Assembly: GCF_009674495.1 (NCBI RefSeq)
Contig: NZ_WKJN01000005.1
Location: 186,001-250,000, forward strand
Reading direction: 5' to 3'
DNA length: 64,000 bases
Source: Duganella alba
GTDB lineage: Bacteria > Pseudomonadota > Gammaproteobacteria > Burkholderiales > Burkholderiaceae_D
Part shown: in pieces, positions 9,079 through 17,233 of the stretch
How the letters are laid out: each line of letters opens with the position of its first letter
Numbering within the stretch: the first letter of the stretch is position 1
Program-made: the position numbers and the translations under genes
The notes under the pieces: model-generated
The model's input: only the letters and a program-made list of their open reading frames with translations
What the model was told of the DNA's origin: nothing
The model's database searches: none

Positions 9079-9758
9079 CGCAGGTGCAGCCACGCTTTGC
9101 GCGGGTGGCGGCGGCCATCGGCGATCCGACGCGGGCGCTGATGCTGTCGCGGCTTCTCGATGGCCGCTTCTACACCGCCACCGAACTGGCGCAGCACGCC
9201 GGCGTGGCGGCGCCGACAGCGTCGCAGCATCTGAAGCTGCTGGTGGAGGAAGGCTTGGCCCGCGTCCGCGCCCAAGGCCGCCATCGCTACTACATGCTCG
9301 CCGACGGCAATGTCGCTCATGCACTGGAAGCCCTGCTGCGCGTGGCCGACGGCGCACTACCCGAAACCACGCGCTGGAAGGCCCCGGCCATGCGCGGCCT
9401 GCGCCACGCGCGCAGCTGCTACGGCCATCTGGCCGGCGTGCTGGGTGTGGATCTGTGCCGCTGCTTCATCGACAACGGCTGGGTGCAAGCCGGCGAGGGC
9501 GACGGTCACGAATTCGCGCTGACGGTCGACGGCGCCGCGCGCGTGCGCGACCTGGGCATCGTGCTGCACGAAAGCCCGCGCCAGCTCTACGGCTGCGTCG
9601 ACTGGTCCGAACGCCGCGACCATTTCGCCGGCCCGCTGGCGGTGGCGCTGCTGGACAATTTCGTTGAACGCGGCTGGCTGCGCCGCAGCGACGACACGCG
9701 TGCGCTGGGCGTCACCGCCGGTGACGCAACGTCGCTGGCAGCCTGGCTGGAAAGCTGA
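9075..9758 (+). CDS. ArsR-family winged-helix transcriptional regulator
   Basis: A 227-residue protein. The first 90 residues are an ArsR winged helix: FARVAAAIGDPTRALMLSRL, the recognition helix region VAAPTASQHLKLLVEEGL and the wing VRAQGRHRYYML. The C-terminal 130 residues are an extended domain with HARSCYGHLAGVLGV and VDWSERRDHFAGPLAVALLD, seen in long ArsR proteins next to NIPSNAP/ABM genes. CYGHLAGVLGVDLC holds Cys/His pairs that might bind a ligand or metal, but no classical metal site is evident. It may regulate its own upstream genes. It ends base-to-base with the convergent next gene. Confidence 0.85.
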   Translation: MTQVQPRFARVAAAIGDPTRALMLSRLLDGRFYTATELAQHAGVAAPTASQHLKLLVEEGLARVRAQGRHRYYMLADGNVAHALEALLRVADGALPETTRWKAPAMRGLRHARSCYGHLAGVLGVDLCRCFIDNGWVQAGEGDGHEFALTVDGAARVRDLGIVLHESPRQLYGCVDWSERRDHFAGPLAVALLDNFVERGWLRRSDDTRALGVTAGDATSLAAWLES

Positions 9759-10805
9759 CTACTGCGGCGCCTTGGCCTGTTGCAGCAGTTCCTGCGCCTT
9801 GGCCTTATCCTGCGTCACGCCGAGTCCCTGCTCGTACAACCGCGCCAGCGCCAGTTCGGCCATGCGGTTGTGCGCCAGCGCGGCACGCTGATACATCGCG
9901 GCAGCCTGCGCGTAGTCCTGCGAAACGCCAAGGCCGGTCTCATAGCATTGGCCCAGCACCACCTGCGCGGTGCGCTCCTGCTGCGCTGCGGCCTTCTGCA
10001 GAAAACCAATGCCTTCCTTGAGATCGTCGTCCTGGCCGCTGGCCAGCAGCGTGCTGCCCAGCGCCGATTGCGCTGACGGATGGTTCTGCGCGGCCGCCTT
10101 GCGCAGCCACACCTTGGCTTCGTCGTTATTGCCCTGTTTATGCAGCAGCAAGGCGAGGAAGTACTGACTGTTTGCCTTGCCCTGTTCGGCCGCCTTGCGG
10201 AACCACACAGCGGCCAACGCCGGATCGCCGGGATCGCCCACGCGCGGCGAGGCCAGCAGCCCCAACGTCTCCTGCGCGCCGGCCGATCCCTGGTTCGCCG
10301 CCTTCTCCAGCCAGCCGCGCGCCACTTCCTGATCGCGCGGCACGCCGTGGCCGTTCAGGTAGATCAGCCCGAGTTTGTATTGTGCTTCCGGCTCGTTGCG
10401 CTCAGCGCCGGCGCGCGCTTGCGCCAGGTTTTCGTCGATCTGTTTTTGCGAAGGACCGTCGAGCTTCCAGACGTACTGCATTTTGGTCCAGGTTTCGACG
10501 GGCTGGCCGTTCTCGGTGCCGGGCTTGAATTTGCAGCGGGCGAGTGAGTCCTGCGCCGCCTGATCCAGCAAGGGATGGCCGGTGGAGCGCTCGACGCGCG
10601 ATTCGCGCACCGATCCATCCGTGCCGATCAGGAACGCCAGCTGAACCGTGCCCTGTTCCTCATGCCGCAGCGCTTCCTTCGGCCATTCCGGCTTGACGCA
10701 GGTGCTGAATTGGGCAACGGGCTTGGTGCTGGCGGAAGTTTGCGCCAGAGCTGGCGCTGAAAGCTGGGCGGCCGCGACGGCAAGCGCGGTGAGGTAGAGT
10801 TTCAT
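9759..10805 (-). CDS. TonB C-terminal domain / Sel1 repeat protein
   Basis: A 348-residue secreted protein with signal peptide MKLYLTALAVAAAQLSAPALAQ. Residues about 35-120 form a TonB C-terminal-like domain (CVKPEWPKEALRHEEQGTVQ, then GHPLLDQAAQDSLARCKFKP). The rest is a run of about five Sel1/TPR-like repeats such as QYKLGLIYLNGHGVPRD and GQCYETGLGVSQDYAQAAAM. There is no N-terminal membrane anchor, so it is not a classical TonB. Start 10805 is chosen for the signal peptide and GGAG. Role unknown; a periplasmic protein-protein interaction scaffold is plausible. Confidence 0.8.
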   Translation of the reverse strand: MKLYLTALAVAAAQLSAPALAQTSASTKPVAQFSTCVKPEWPKEALRHEEQGTVQLAFLIGTDGSVRESRVERSTGHPLLDQAAQDSLARCKFKPGTENGQPVETWTKMQYVWKLDGPSQKQIDENLAQARAGAERNEPEAQYKLGLIYLNGHGVPRDQEVARGWLEKAANQGSAGAQETLGLLASPRVGDPGDPALAAVWFRKAAEQGKANSQYFLALLLHKQGNNDEAKVWLRKAAAQNHPSAQSALGSTLLASGQDDDLKEGIGFLQKAAAQQERTAQVVLGQCYETGLGVSQDYAQAAAMYQRAALAHNRMAELALARLYEQGLGVTQDKAKAQELLQQAKAPQ

Positions 10806-10854
10806 GATTGGCACACTCCGGGAAGGAATGTGCCAATTTAGCATGTTTGCCGAT

Positions 10855-11667
10855 TTAGAAGCGGACTTTGACGTAAGCCGCCGGGCCGTTTAAGCGAACA
10901 TTCAGGTCGGTATTGTCGCGCTGGCGGTTCAGGCTGATCTTGCTGGCGGTGTACTCCGCCACCACGCCCACGGCCTTGGTCGGGAACCATTCAACGCCGA
11001 TCGCGCCGCCGTAGATGTGGCCCTGGATGCTGCCGCCGTTTTTCTTGATGCCGGACGCATCCGCGTAGATGCGCACGTTTTCCGACACCGCATGACGCCA
11101 GCCCAGTTCCAGCAACGGCGCCCAGGCGCTTTCTTTTTCTTCATACGCGCCGCTGCCGGCCACGCCGTTCAGCACGCCGCTGGCGGTGCCCTTCAGGCTG
11201 GCCTGATAGTAGGCCGCGCCGGCGCCGATGCCGAACACGTCGTTGCCGCTGCCGATCCACCATTTATAGGCCAGGTTGGCCAGGTCCAGTTTCAGCTTGG
11301 CGTCCAGGCGGCCGTTGCCGGTTAACGGCAGGCCGTTGTAATTGGTGGTGCCGCTCAGGTCCGGGCTGTAGGTTTTGTCGTAGCGGTAGTAATCGAAGTC
11401 CAGGCCCTGCGAATCGCCCAGCAGCACGGAAGCTTTCACACGCGGCAGGGTGACGTGGTCGGTCTTGTAGGTGCCGGTGTCGATGCGGCCGTAGTTGGTG
11501 TCGCCTTCGTAGTTGATCTTCGGTTCGGTGTAGAAGGCGCCGACCGACAGGCTGGCGCGGTCCAGCGCCGGCGACGGATCGGCCCAGGCGATGGCGCTGA
11601 CGGTGCTCAGCGCCAGTAACGTGGCGGTGTAAATGGCGTGGCGGGCAGGGGGCGTGCGTAAGGACAT
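10855..11667 (-). CDS. Putative outer-membrane beta-barrel protein
   Basis: A 270-residue protein with a signal peptide ending AIAWAD. It has many alternating aromatic/polar strands (LDFDYYRYDKTYSP, LANLAYKWWIGSGNDVFGIG, YGGAIGVEWFPTKAVGVVAEY) and ends in AAYVKVRF, whose final Phe is the usual Bam recognition residue. No named family is recognised. Start 11667 has GGAG upstream; the longer frame to 11748 adds an Arg-rich leader that is not signal-like. It lies 49 bases after the TonB/Sel1 gene start in a minus-strand group. Confidence 0.7.
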   Translation of the reverse strand: MSLRTPPARHAIYTATLLALSTVSAIAWADPSPALDRASLSVGAFYTEPKINYEGDTNYGRIDTGTYKTDHVTLPRVKASVLLGDSQGLDFDYYRYDKTYSPDLSGTTNYNGLPLTGNGRLDAKLKLDLANLAYKWWIGSGNDVFGIGAGAAYYQASLKGTASGVLNGVAGSGAYEEKESAWAPLLELGWRHAVSENVRIYADASGIKKNGGSIQGHIYGGAIGVEWFPTKAVGVVAEYTASKISLNRQRDNTDLNVRLNGPAAYVKVRF

Positions 11668-11768
11668 GGGGTCTCCGGTTGGTTGCGATGTCAATGGGAA
11701 AATCATAGCAACCGCTCGGCGCAAAACACGTCGGCGCACGCCCGGCATTCTCGTGGGAATGATCCTAC

Positions 11769-12254
11769 CTAGCGCCGCCGTACTTCACGTTCCTCGTCCG
11801 GGCCGTTGACCATGGCCTGGACCACGCCCTGGCGGTTGAATTCCACCGACATCATGGAGTTCCACACATCCTGCTCTTTATAGCGGTACAGCCAGACGTC
11901 GCCGTCAACGCTGGCATAATGGGTGACTTGCGTGGGACGGCCGAGGATGCGCAGCACGCTGTCCTTGTTATCCTTGCCCGGCTTGACGGTGGCGAACCTG
12001 GCGCCGTTCAGCACCTGTTCGTAGGACACCAGCCTGCCGTCGGCGCCGATGCGCGCCATCCAGGTGTACTGGCCCATCGGGCCGGTGGCGTATTCGAGCA
12101 GCGTGTCGCCGCCATCGGCGTAGACATTGGTCGGCTGGCCGAGGCGGGCCTTGACCGCGTCCAGCGGCGCGCCGGGCTGTGGCGGCGGTTCGCCGAAGTG
12201 GGCACAGGCCGCAACAGCCAGCGCCAGAATTGCCAAAACCATAGCGTTTTTCAT
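11769..12254 (-). CDS. SmpA/BamE-like lipoprotein
   Basis: A 161-residue protein with a lipoprotein signal: [17 protein letters not shown], lipid-anchored at Cys17. Two related segments follow: [20 protein letters not shown] with [14 protein letters not shown], and [20 protein letters not shown] with [15 protein letters not shown]. This is the SmpA/OmlA (BamE-type) pattern, present twice. Such proteins help outer-membrane assembly, but this one is longer than BamE and is probably a paralogue with another task. AGGAGGT lies five bases before ATG 12254, an excellent ribosome site. Confidence 0.78.
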   Translation of the reverse strand: MKNAMVLAILALAVAACAHFGEPPPQPGAPLDAVKARLGQPTNVYADGGDTLLEYATGPMGQYTWMARIGADGRLVSYEQVLNGARFATVKPGKDNKDSVLRILGRPTQVTHYASVDGDVWLYRYKEQDVWNSMMSVEFNRQGVVQAMVNGPDEEREVRRR

Positions 12255-12400
12255 GTTTACCTCCTGAAAAAGCGTCAAAAGCAGATACACACGCGACTTT
12301 TTCCGTTATACTTCCGGGTCTGGTCTTTCCGACCAGGCTTTATTGTAATCACGGTGGGCAGGGTTCCGACTCCGCGCACCGCATGTTAAAGGTAAATATC

Positions 12401-12670
12401 ATGACCGTAGAAAACATCAACAAAGCCGCGATCATCGCGGACAACGCCCGTGGCCAAAAAGACACCGGCTCGCCAGAAGTGCAAGTTGCACTGCTGACCG
12501 CTCGCATCAACGAACTGAACGGCCACTTCAAAGCCCACAGCAAAGATCACCACTCGCGTCGTGGTCTGATCATGATGGTTAACCGTCGTAAATCCCTGCT
12601 GTCGTACCTGAAGGGCAAAGACGCTACCCGTTATCGCGATCTGATCGCTAAACTGGGTCTGCGTAAGTAA
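12401..12670 (+). CDS. rpsO: 30S ribosomal protein S15
   Basis: An 89-residue S15 with the conserved stretches [37 protein letters not shown] and [13 protein letters not shown] at the end. S15 binds the central domain of 16S rRNA early in 30S assembly. Start 12401 follows AAAGGT; an upstream in-frame ATG at 12383 adds six residues and is not needed. The classic rpsO-pnp order is kept. The 5' leader contains CTGGTC and GACCAG around 12320-12335 as a small stem, which might serve S15 autoregulation; this is weak. Confidence 0.97.
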   Translation: MTVENINKAAIIADNARGQKDTGSPEVQVALLTARINELNGHFKAHSKDHHSRRGLIMMVNRRKSLLSYLKGKDATRYRDLIAKLGLRK

Positions 12671-12693
12671 TTCTTGCGCCGTCCGGCCTAATC

Positions 12694-12740
12694 AAAATGC
12701 CTGCGCCAGTTTGCTGTCGCGGGCATTTTGTCTTTCTGGA
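12694..12740 (+). terminator. Hairpin terminator between rpsO and pnp
   Basis: AAAATGCC (12694-12701) pairs with GGCATTTT (12722-12729). The stem extends inward by TGCG/CGCG with one G-U, giving 12 pairs, and is followed by a T-rich tail. It may partly end rpsO transcripts; comparable rpsO-pnp hairpins are RNase III sites in enterics. Confidence 0.8.
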
Positions 12741-12856
12741 CGTTAAAAAATTGCCAAGTAGTACGTAGAGTTGTAGGAAAGGTGGCTTTCGGGCCATCTG
12801 TGGTGAGGTGAACGACAGCCCCTGAAAATCTGTCGGCAAATAGAAAGGGATTACCC

Positions 12857-14986
12857 ATGTTTAACAAAGTTACGAAAACCTTCCAGTACGGTCAACACAC
12901 CGTTACGCTGGAAACTGGCGAAATCGCTCGCCAGGCCTCCGGCGCGGTGATGGTGTCGATTGAAGACACCGTCATCCTGGCTACCGTGGTGGCGCGTAAA
13001 GACGCGAAACCAGGCCAGGACTTCTTCCCGTTGACCGTCGACTACCTGGAGAAAACCTACGCAGCCGGTAAAATCCCGGGCGGTTTCTTCAAACGTGAAG
13101 GTCGTCCTTCGGAAAAAGAAACGCTGACATCCCGCCTGATCGACCGTCCAATCCGCCCACTGTTCCCAGAGGGCTATCTGAACGAAGTGCAAGTGGTGAT
13201 CCACGTGCTGTCGGTCAACCCAGAAATCGACCCGGACATCGCCTCGATGATCGGTGCTTCGGCCGCGCTGTGCGTGTCGGGCGTGCCGTTCAATGGTCCG
13301 ATCGGCGCCGCCCGCGTGGGTTACGCCAACGGCCAGTACATCCTGAATCCTACCGTTGAACAACTGAAAACCTCGCAGATGGATCTGGTGGTTGCCGGTA
13401 CCGAAACCGCCGTGCTGATGGTGGAATCGGAAGCCCAGCAGCTGTCGGAAGAAATCATGCTGGGCGCCGTGGTCTTCGGCCACACCCAGATGAAGGCCGT
13501 GATCGACGCGATCCACGACCTGGTGCGCGACGGCGGCAAGCCGGAGCAAGTCTGGACCGCCCCAGCCAAGGACGAAGCGCTGATCGGCCGCGTGGCCCAC
13601 TTCGCCGAAGCGAAGATCCGCGACGCCTATCAGACCCGCGACAAGCAAGCCCGTACCGACAAGCTGCGCGCGATGTCGGCTGAAGTAGTGGCCGCCCTGG
13701 GCGCCGAAGCCGCCGCTGCCGGCGCTGCCGCACCGGACAGCGTTGACGTCGGTAACATCCTGTTCGAGATGGAATCGAAAGTCGTGCGTTCGCAGATCCT
13801 CGACGGCGAGCCACGCATCGACGGCCGCGATACCCGCACCGTGCGTCCGATCTCGATCCGTACCTCGGTGCTGCCACGCACCCACGGTTCGGCGCTGTTC
13901 ACCCGCGGCGAAACCCAGGCACTGGTCGTTGCGACCCTGGGCACCGCGCGCGATGCACAGAAGATCGACGCGCTGATGGGCGAGTTCACCGACCCGTTCA
14001 TGCTGCACTACAACATGCCACCGTTCGCCACCGGCGAAACCGGCCGCGTCGGCACCCCTAAGCGCCGCGAAATCGGCCACGGCCGTCTGGCCAAGCGCGC
14101 GCTGATCGCCGCCCTGCCATCGCAGGAAGAGTTCAGCTACGCCGTGCGTCTGGTGTCGGAAATCACCGAATCGAACGGTTCGTCGTCGATGGCGTCGGTC
14201 TGCGGCGGCTGCCTGGCGCTGATGGATGCCGGCGTGCCGATGAAAGAGCACGTGGCCGGTATCGCCATGGGCCTGATCAAGGAAGGCGGCAAGTTCGCCG
14301 TGCTGTCCGACATTCTGGGCGATGAAGATCACCTGGGCGACATGGACTTCAAGGTCGCTGGTACCCGCAACGGTATCACCGCGCTGCAGATGGACATCAA
14401 GATCCAGGGCATCACCAAGGAAATCATGCAAGTGGCGCTGGCGCAAGCCAAGGAAGGCCGCGAGCACATCCTGGGCGAAATGCAAAAGGCCGTGCCGACC
14501 GTGAAGACCGAACTGTCGGACTTCGCGCCACGCCTGATCACCATCAAGATCAATCCGGAAAAAATCCGTGACGTGATCGGCAAAGGCGGCGCCGTCATCC
14601 GCGCGCTGACCGAAGAGACCGGCACCCAGATCGACATCAGCGACGAAGGCGTGGTCACCATCGCTTCCGTCGACGCTGCTGCCGGCCAGGAAGCCAAGCG
14701 CCGCATCGAAGAGCTGACCGCCTCGGTCGAAGTAGGCAAGTCCTACGACGGCGTGGTGCTGAAGCTGCTGGACTTCGGCGCGATCGTTCAGGTCATGCCA
14801 GGTAAAGACGGGCTGCTGCACATCTCGCAGATCGCCAACGAGCGTGTGAACGCCGTGGCCGACTACCTGAAAGAAGGCCAGGCAGTGCGCGTCAAGGTTC
14901 TGGAAACCGACGACCGCGGCCGCCTGAAACTGTCGATGAAAGCCGCTGCGGAAGAAGCTGCCGCCGCTGCCGCCAACGCGCAGTAA
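12857..14986 (+). CDS. pnp: Polynucleotide phosphorylase
   Basis: A 709-residue 3'-5' phosphorolytic exoribonuclease, a degradosome core enzyme. Two RNase PH-like domains flank a helical linker: the first with [18 protein letters not shown], the second with [16 protein letters not shown] and [20 protein letters not shown]. They are followed by a KH domain ([20 protein letters not shown], about 565-585) and an S1 domain ([16 protein letters not shown], about 642-657). Full family length and intact. AAAGGGA stands before the ATG. A strong terminator follows. Confidence 0.97.
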   Translation: MFNKVTKTFQYGQHTVTLETGEIARQASGAVMVSIEDTVILATVVARKDAKPGQDFFPLTVDYLEKTYAAGKIPGGFFKREGRPSEKETLTSRLIDRPIRPLFPEGYLNEVQVVIHVLSVNPEIDPDIASMIGASAALCVSGVPFNGPIGAARVGYANGQYILNPTVEQLKTSQMDLVVAGTETAVLMVESEAQQLSEEIMLGAVVFGHTQMKAVIDAIHDLVRDGGKPEQVWTAPAKDEALIGRVAHFAEAKIRDAYQTRDKQARTDKLRAMSAEVVAALGAEAAAAGAAAPDSVDVGNILFEMESKVVRSQILDGEPRIDGRDTRTVRPISIRTSVLPRTHGSALFTRGETQALVVATLGTARDAQKIDALMGEFTDPFMLHYNMPPFATGETGRVGTPKRREIGHGRLAKRALIAALPSQEEFSYAVRLVSEITESNGSSSMASVCGGCLALMDAGVPMKEHVAGIAMGLIKEGGKFAVLSDILGDEDHLGDMDFKVAGTRNGITALQMDIKIQGITKEIMQVALAQAKEGREHILGEMQKAVPTVKTELSDFAPRLITIKINPEKIRDVIGKGGAVIRALTEETGTQIDISDEGVVTIASVDAAAGQEAKRRIEELTASVEVGKSYDGVVLKLLDFGAIVQVMPGKDGLLHISQIANERVNAVADYLKEGQAVRVKVLETDDRGRLKLSMKAAAEEAAAAAANAQ

Positions 14987-15003
14987 TCAGCTAGTCTGAT
15001 CTG

Positions 15004-15041
15004 AAAAGCCGCCGGGCGCGCAAGCCCCGGCGGCTTTTTTC
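15004..15041 (+). terminator. Intrinsic terminator after pnp
   Basis: AAAAGCCGCCGGG (15004-15016) pairs with CCCGGCGGCTTTT after a short loop and ends in six T. It marks the end of the conserved rpsO-pnp block and the left edge of the accessory region. Confidence 0.92.
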
Positions 15042-15141
15042 TTGCGTCGTTTGATCTGCATCCAGCGTGACGTAAAATTTCGTTGTGCCGGTAGCTTGAC
15101 AGGCCTAGCATGTCTCGACGTTCCGTCATCGAGGAGGCGTT

Positions 15142-15336
15142 ATGCAAACGAATATTTTCATCGACGAAAAGCTCATGCAAGAAACGCTGCTGCTGACTGG
15201 ACTAACATCTGAAAGCGAAGCTGTGGAGCTAGGGTTGCGCACGGTGGTGCGCCTCAAGCAACAAGAGAAAATACGTCAATTCCGAGGCAAGCTGGCCTGG
15301 GAGGGCGACCTTGATGCCATACGGTCTGACAGATGA
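15142..15336 (+). CDS. vapB: Type II antitoxin, VapB family
   Basis: A 64-residue protein beginning MQTNIFIDEKLMQETLLLTG, a ribbon-helix-helix DNA-binding fold. Next comes SEAVELGLRTVVRLKQQE, and then the acidic/basic tail RGKLAWEGDLDAIRSDR, which in this family wraps the PIN toxin. GAGGAGG lies just before the ATG. The stop overlaps the toxin start (ATGA), typical of coupled antitoxin-toxin pairs. TTGACA at 15096-15101 may be its -35 box. It likely autorepresses with the toxin. Confidence 0.85.
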   Translation: MQTNIFIDEKLMQETLLLTGLTSESEAVELGLRTVVRLKQQEKIRQFRGKLAWEGDLDAIRSDR

Positions 15337-15737
15337 TCCTGGTGGACTCCAGCGTTTGGATTGATTTCTTCAGGGGCAATTCTACGCTGCAAACCGATGT
15401 GCTCGATGCCGTACTGGGCCACGAACCCTTGGCTACAGGCGACTTGATTGTAACGGAGGTGCTGCAGGGCTTTCGTTTAGACCGCGACTTTCGTCAAGCG
15501 CACAGGCTGCTAACTTCACTGACTGTAGTGGACCTCGGCGGTCAGGCAATCGCGATACAGGCAGCACAGAATTTCCGTGCGCTGCGTTTATTCGGCGTCA
15601 CAATACGCAAAACGATTGATACAATCATCGCTACCCGCTGCATCAAAGATGGCTACGCGCTGTTATACAGCGACAAGGATTTCGATCCCTTCGTCGATTA
15701 TTTGGGACTTTGTTCTGCAATAACATTGCTTTCCTAA
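15333..15737 (+). CDS. vapC: Type II toxin VapC, PIN-domain RNase
   Basis: A 134-residue PIN nuclease. Acidic active-site residues are visible: Asp5 in ILVDSSVWIDFF, Glu42 in IVTEVLQGF, an Asp in KTIDTIIATRCI and Asp residues in YSDKDFDPF. VapC toxins cleave tRNA or rRNA when freed from VapB. The family length is normal and the frame is intact. Base composition is lower in GC than in the flanking core genes, suggesting acquisition with the small island that follows pnp. Confidence 0.88.
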   Translation: MILVDSSVWIDFFRGNSTLQTDVLDAVLGHEPLATGDLIVTEVLQGFRLDRDFRQAHRLLTSLTVVDLGGQAIAIQAAQNFRALRLFGVTIRKTIDTIIATRCIKDGYALLYSDKDFDPFVDYLGLCSAITLLS

Positions 15738-15816
15738 TGTGCAAAATTTACATTATCTATCGATAATGCTGCCCATATGCAATATCCTGTGATTACACGG
15801 ATCTTCGGTGAGCTCG

Positions 15817-15990
15817 ATGTTCGTGTCGAGGAAAAAGCTAAGCGAAGTGCAGCGATTCACCTATGAGCTTCGACGTAAGTCCGAAGATCTAAAAGCTGAT
15901 CCACTTCGGTGGATGCCGGAACTTGATGAACATTGCTTCGAATCACAGTGGCTGTCTTTGAAGAAGAATGAAATTGGCCAATGCCGCTGA
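15817..15990 (+). CDS. Small hypothetical protein
   Basis: A 57-residue ORF from ATG 15817 (a GTG at 15808 would add three residues). It is charged, with RFTYELRRKSEDLKADPLRW and SQWLSLKKNEIGQ, and has no signal or membrane segment. The family is not recognised. It ends 18 bases before the Tdi1-like immunity gene and may be its operon partner or the tail of a lost effector. Ribosome site GGTGAG at 15807-15812 is modest. Confidence 0.4.
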   Translation: MFVSRKKLSEVQRFTYELRRKSEDLKADPLRWMPELDEHCFESQWLSLKKNEIGQCR

Positions 15991-16008
15991 TAAATAAGGT
16001 TAAGTCAT

Positions 16009-16437
16009 ATGCCTTTGATCATTGAAATCTCGCGTGCCTGGGGTTGGGCCGGTATCCATCCTGAAGAAGTCGTCGCGGAAAATGACTTCGGCAATCTCCT
16101 TGTCCGTGCGACGGATGGTCGTTACTGGCGGATCACGCCTGAAGAGGGTATGTGCGAAGTGGTTGCGGATGACAAAGCTTCGTTTGAGGTGCTGCTACGG
16201 GACCAGGAGTTTCTCCACGACTGGTATATGTGCGAACTGGTAGAGGTGGCGCGTAAACATCTGGGCGAGCTCACGCCTCCGAGAAAGTACTGCCTGAAAG
16301 TTCCGGGTTATCTTGGCGGAGCGTATGACATGCCAAATCTTGCCAGCGCTCCAATTCACGAAATCATTGGCATGGCAGGTGATCTCGCCAGGCAAACATA
16401 CGAACCGCCGTCTGCCCCACTTCTTTGCGACTGCTAA
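16009..16437 (+). CDS. Tdi1-like T6SS immunity domain (DUF1851) protein, orphan
   Basis: A 142-residue protein. The C-terminal half, YCLKVPGYLGGAYDMPNL followed by HEIIGMAGDLARQT, fits the DUF1851/Tdi1 C-terminal pattern (a YxxKxP, LGGxY, N, then GDxAxQ series). Upstream RYWRITPEEGMCEVV is also typical. Tdi1 neutralises a T6SS DNase effector in Agrobacterium. No effector gene, VgrG or Rhs piece is nearby, so this would be an orphan immunity gene. The assignment is from remembered family patterns and is moderate. Confidence 0.6.
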   Translation: MPLIIEISRAWGWAGIHPEEVVAENDFGNLLVRATDGRYWRITPEEGMCEVVADDKASFEVLLRDQEFLHDWYMCELVEVARKHLGELTPPRKYCLKVPGYLGGAYDMPNLASAPIHEIIGMAGDLARQTYEPPSAPLLCDC

Positions 16438-16956
16438 CGATCGGCTGTCTGTTCTTGCCGCGATTGAGTCGCGCAGGCAGCTTGCCTACACCCGCACCGG
16501 GCATATTTATTCAAGCCATTTCGTTCTATGGAACCCGGCTGACCTGCTACCTCAGTTCAGTACGGTACTAAGCTTGAGTCTGCCAACTGGGAGGCGGGCA
16601 TGAAAAAGCGATTCAAGTACGTGGCGAAGAAAAGCTGATGGGTCATTGATTAGCTCTCTAACCCGGATAGCACTGTCCTGTGGCCAGTGCTTCCGATTCT
16701 GCTCCGTCACGAAGCCTGCAACGGGCTTTGAAACTCAAATCAGGCGCCAGTTTTGCCGCATCAAAGCGTTTTATGCTGGCGAAGAAGCGGCGCGTTTGCT
16801 CGATAGTGGAGTGCGCCTTACCATGCCGGCCCAGTCTCCTCGGGAATTCGATCTTATTCGTTGACGACGAAAGCTGCCGCTGAACTTTTTGGGATGTCTC
16901 CGGTCTGACAAGCACACGCCCTGATGCGGAGTTTGGCGATGAGTACGGCATACTAA
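16438..16956. other. Degenerate stretch without a clear gene
   Basis: No convincing gene spans these 520 bases. Short coding-like scraps occur in different plus-strand frames, for example ESANWEAGMKKRFKYVAKKS ending at about 16636 and SRRQLAYTRTGHIYSSHFV near 16470-16530. On the minus strand 16658-16951 there is an unrecognised 97-codon ORF with EQTRRFFASIKRFDAAKLAP. GC is lower than in flanking genes. It looks like decayed horizontally acquired sequence. Confidence 0.5.
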
Positions 16957-17233
16957 GAAGATGTGGCCGCCTGGGTGCAAGAGCAGGTCGCGCTGCTGCG
17001 TTCAGGCCAGTGGGCCTTGCTGGACATCGAGCATATTGCCGAAGAAATCGAGGATATGAACATCAGCCATCGCCATCAACTGGCGCCCCTTGCTGGACGA
17101 TCCGGAATGGAATGCGGAGGTTTGGTCCGACGCGCTCAGCGCCGCGATTCTGCAGGCCGGCTTGACCGACCTGCCCAAGGCTTGCGAGTGGAGCCTTGAG
17201 CAGGTGCTGGCTGACGATTATTTTCCGTCGTAG
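16957..17233 (+). pseudogene. DUF29 family pseudogene
   Basis: The frame opens with EDVAAWVQEQVALLRSGQWA and LLDIEHIAEEIEDM, the hallmark N-terminus of DUF29 proteins. The middle of about 60 residues is missing. A different frame then gives LDDPEWNAEVWSDALSAAIL, then LPKACEWSLEQVLADDYFPS before TAG, which is the DUF29 C-terminus. One deletion with a frame change explains this. A stop (TAA) precedes the start and no good ribosome site is seen. The end overlaps the 3' end of the convergent dehydrogenase gene by 16 bases. Confidence 0.75.

Noticed and set aside
12316-12340. CTGGTC...GACCAG stem before rpsO as a terminator
   Set aside because: The stem is only six pairs and the following bases are not a clean T run; at most a leader structure.
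12851-14821. 656-codon minus-strand frame opposite pnp
   Set aside because: Antisense shadow of a conserved core gene.
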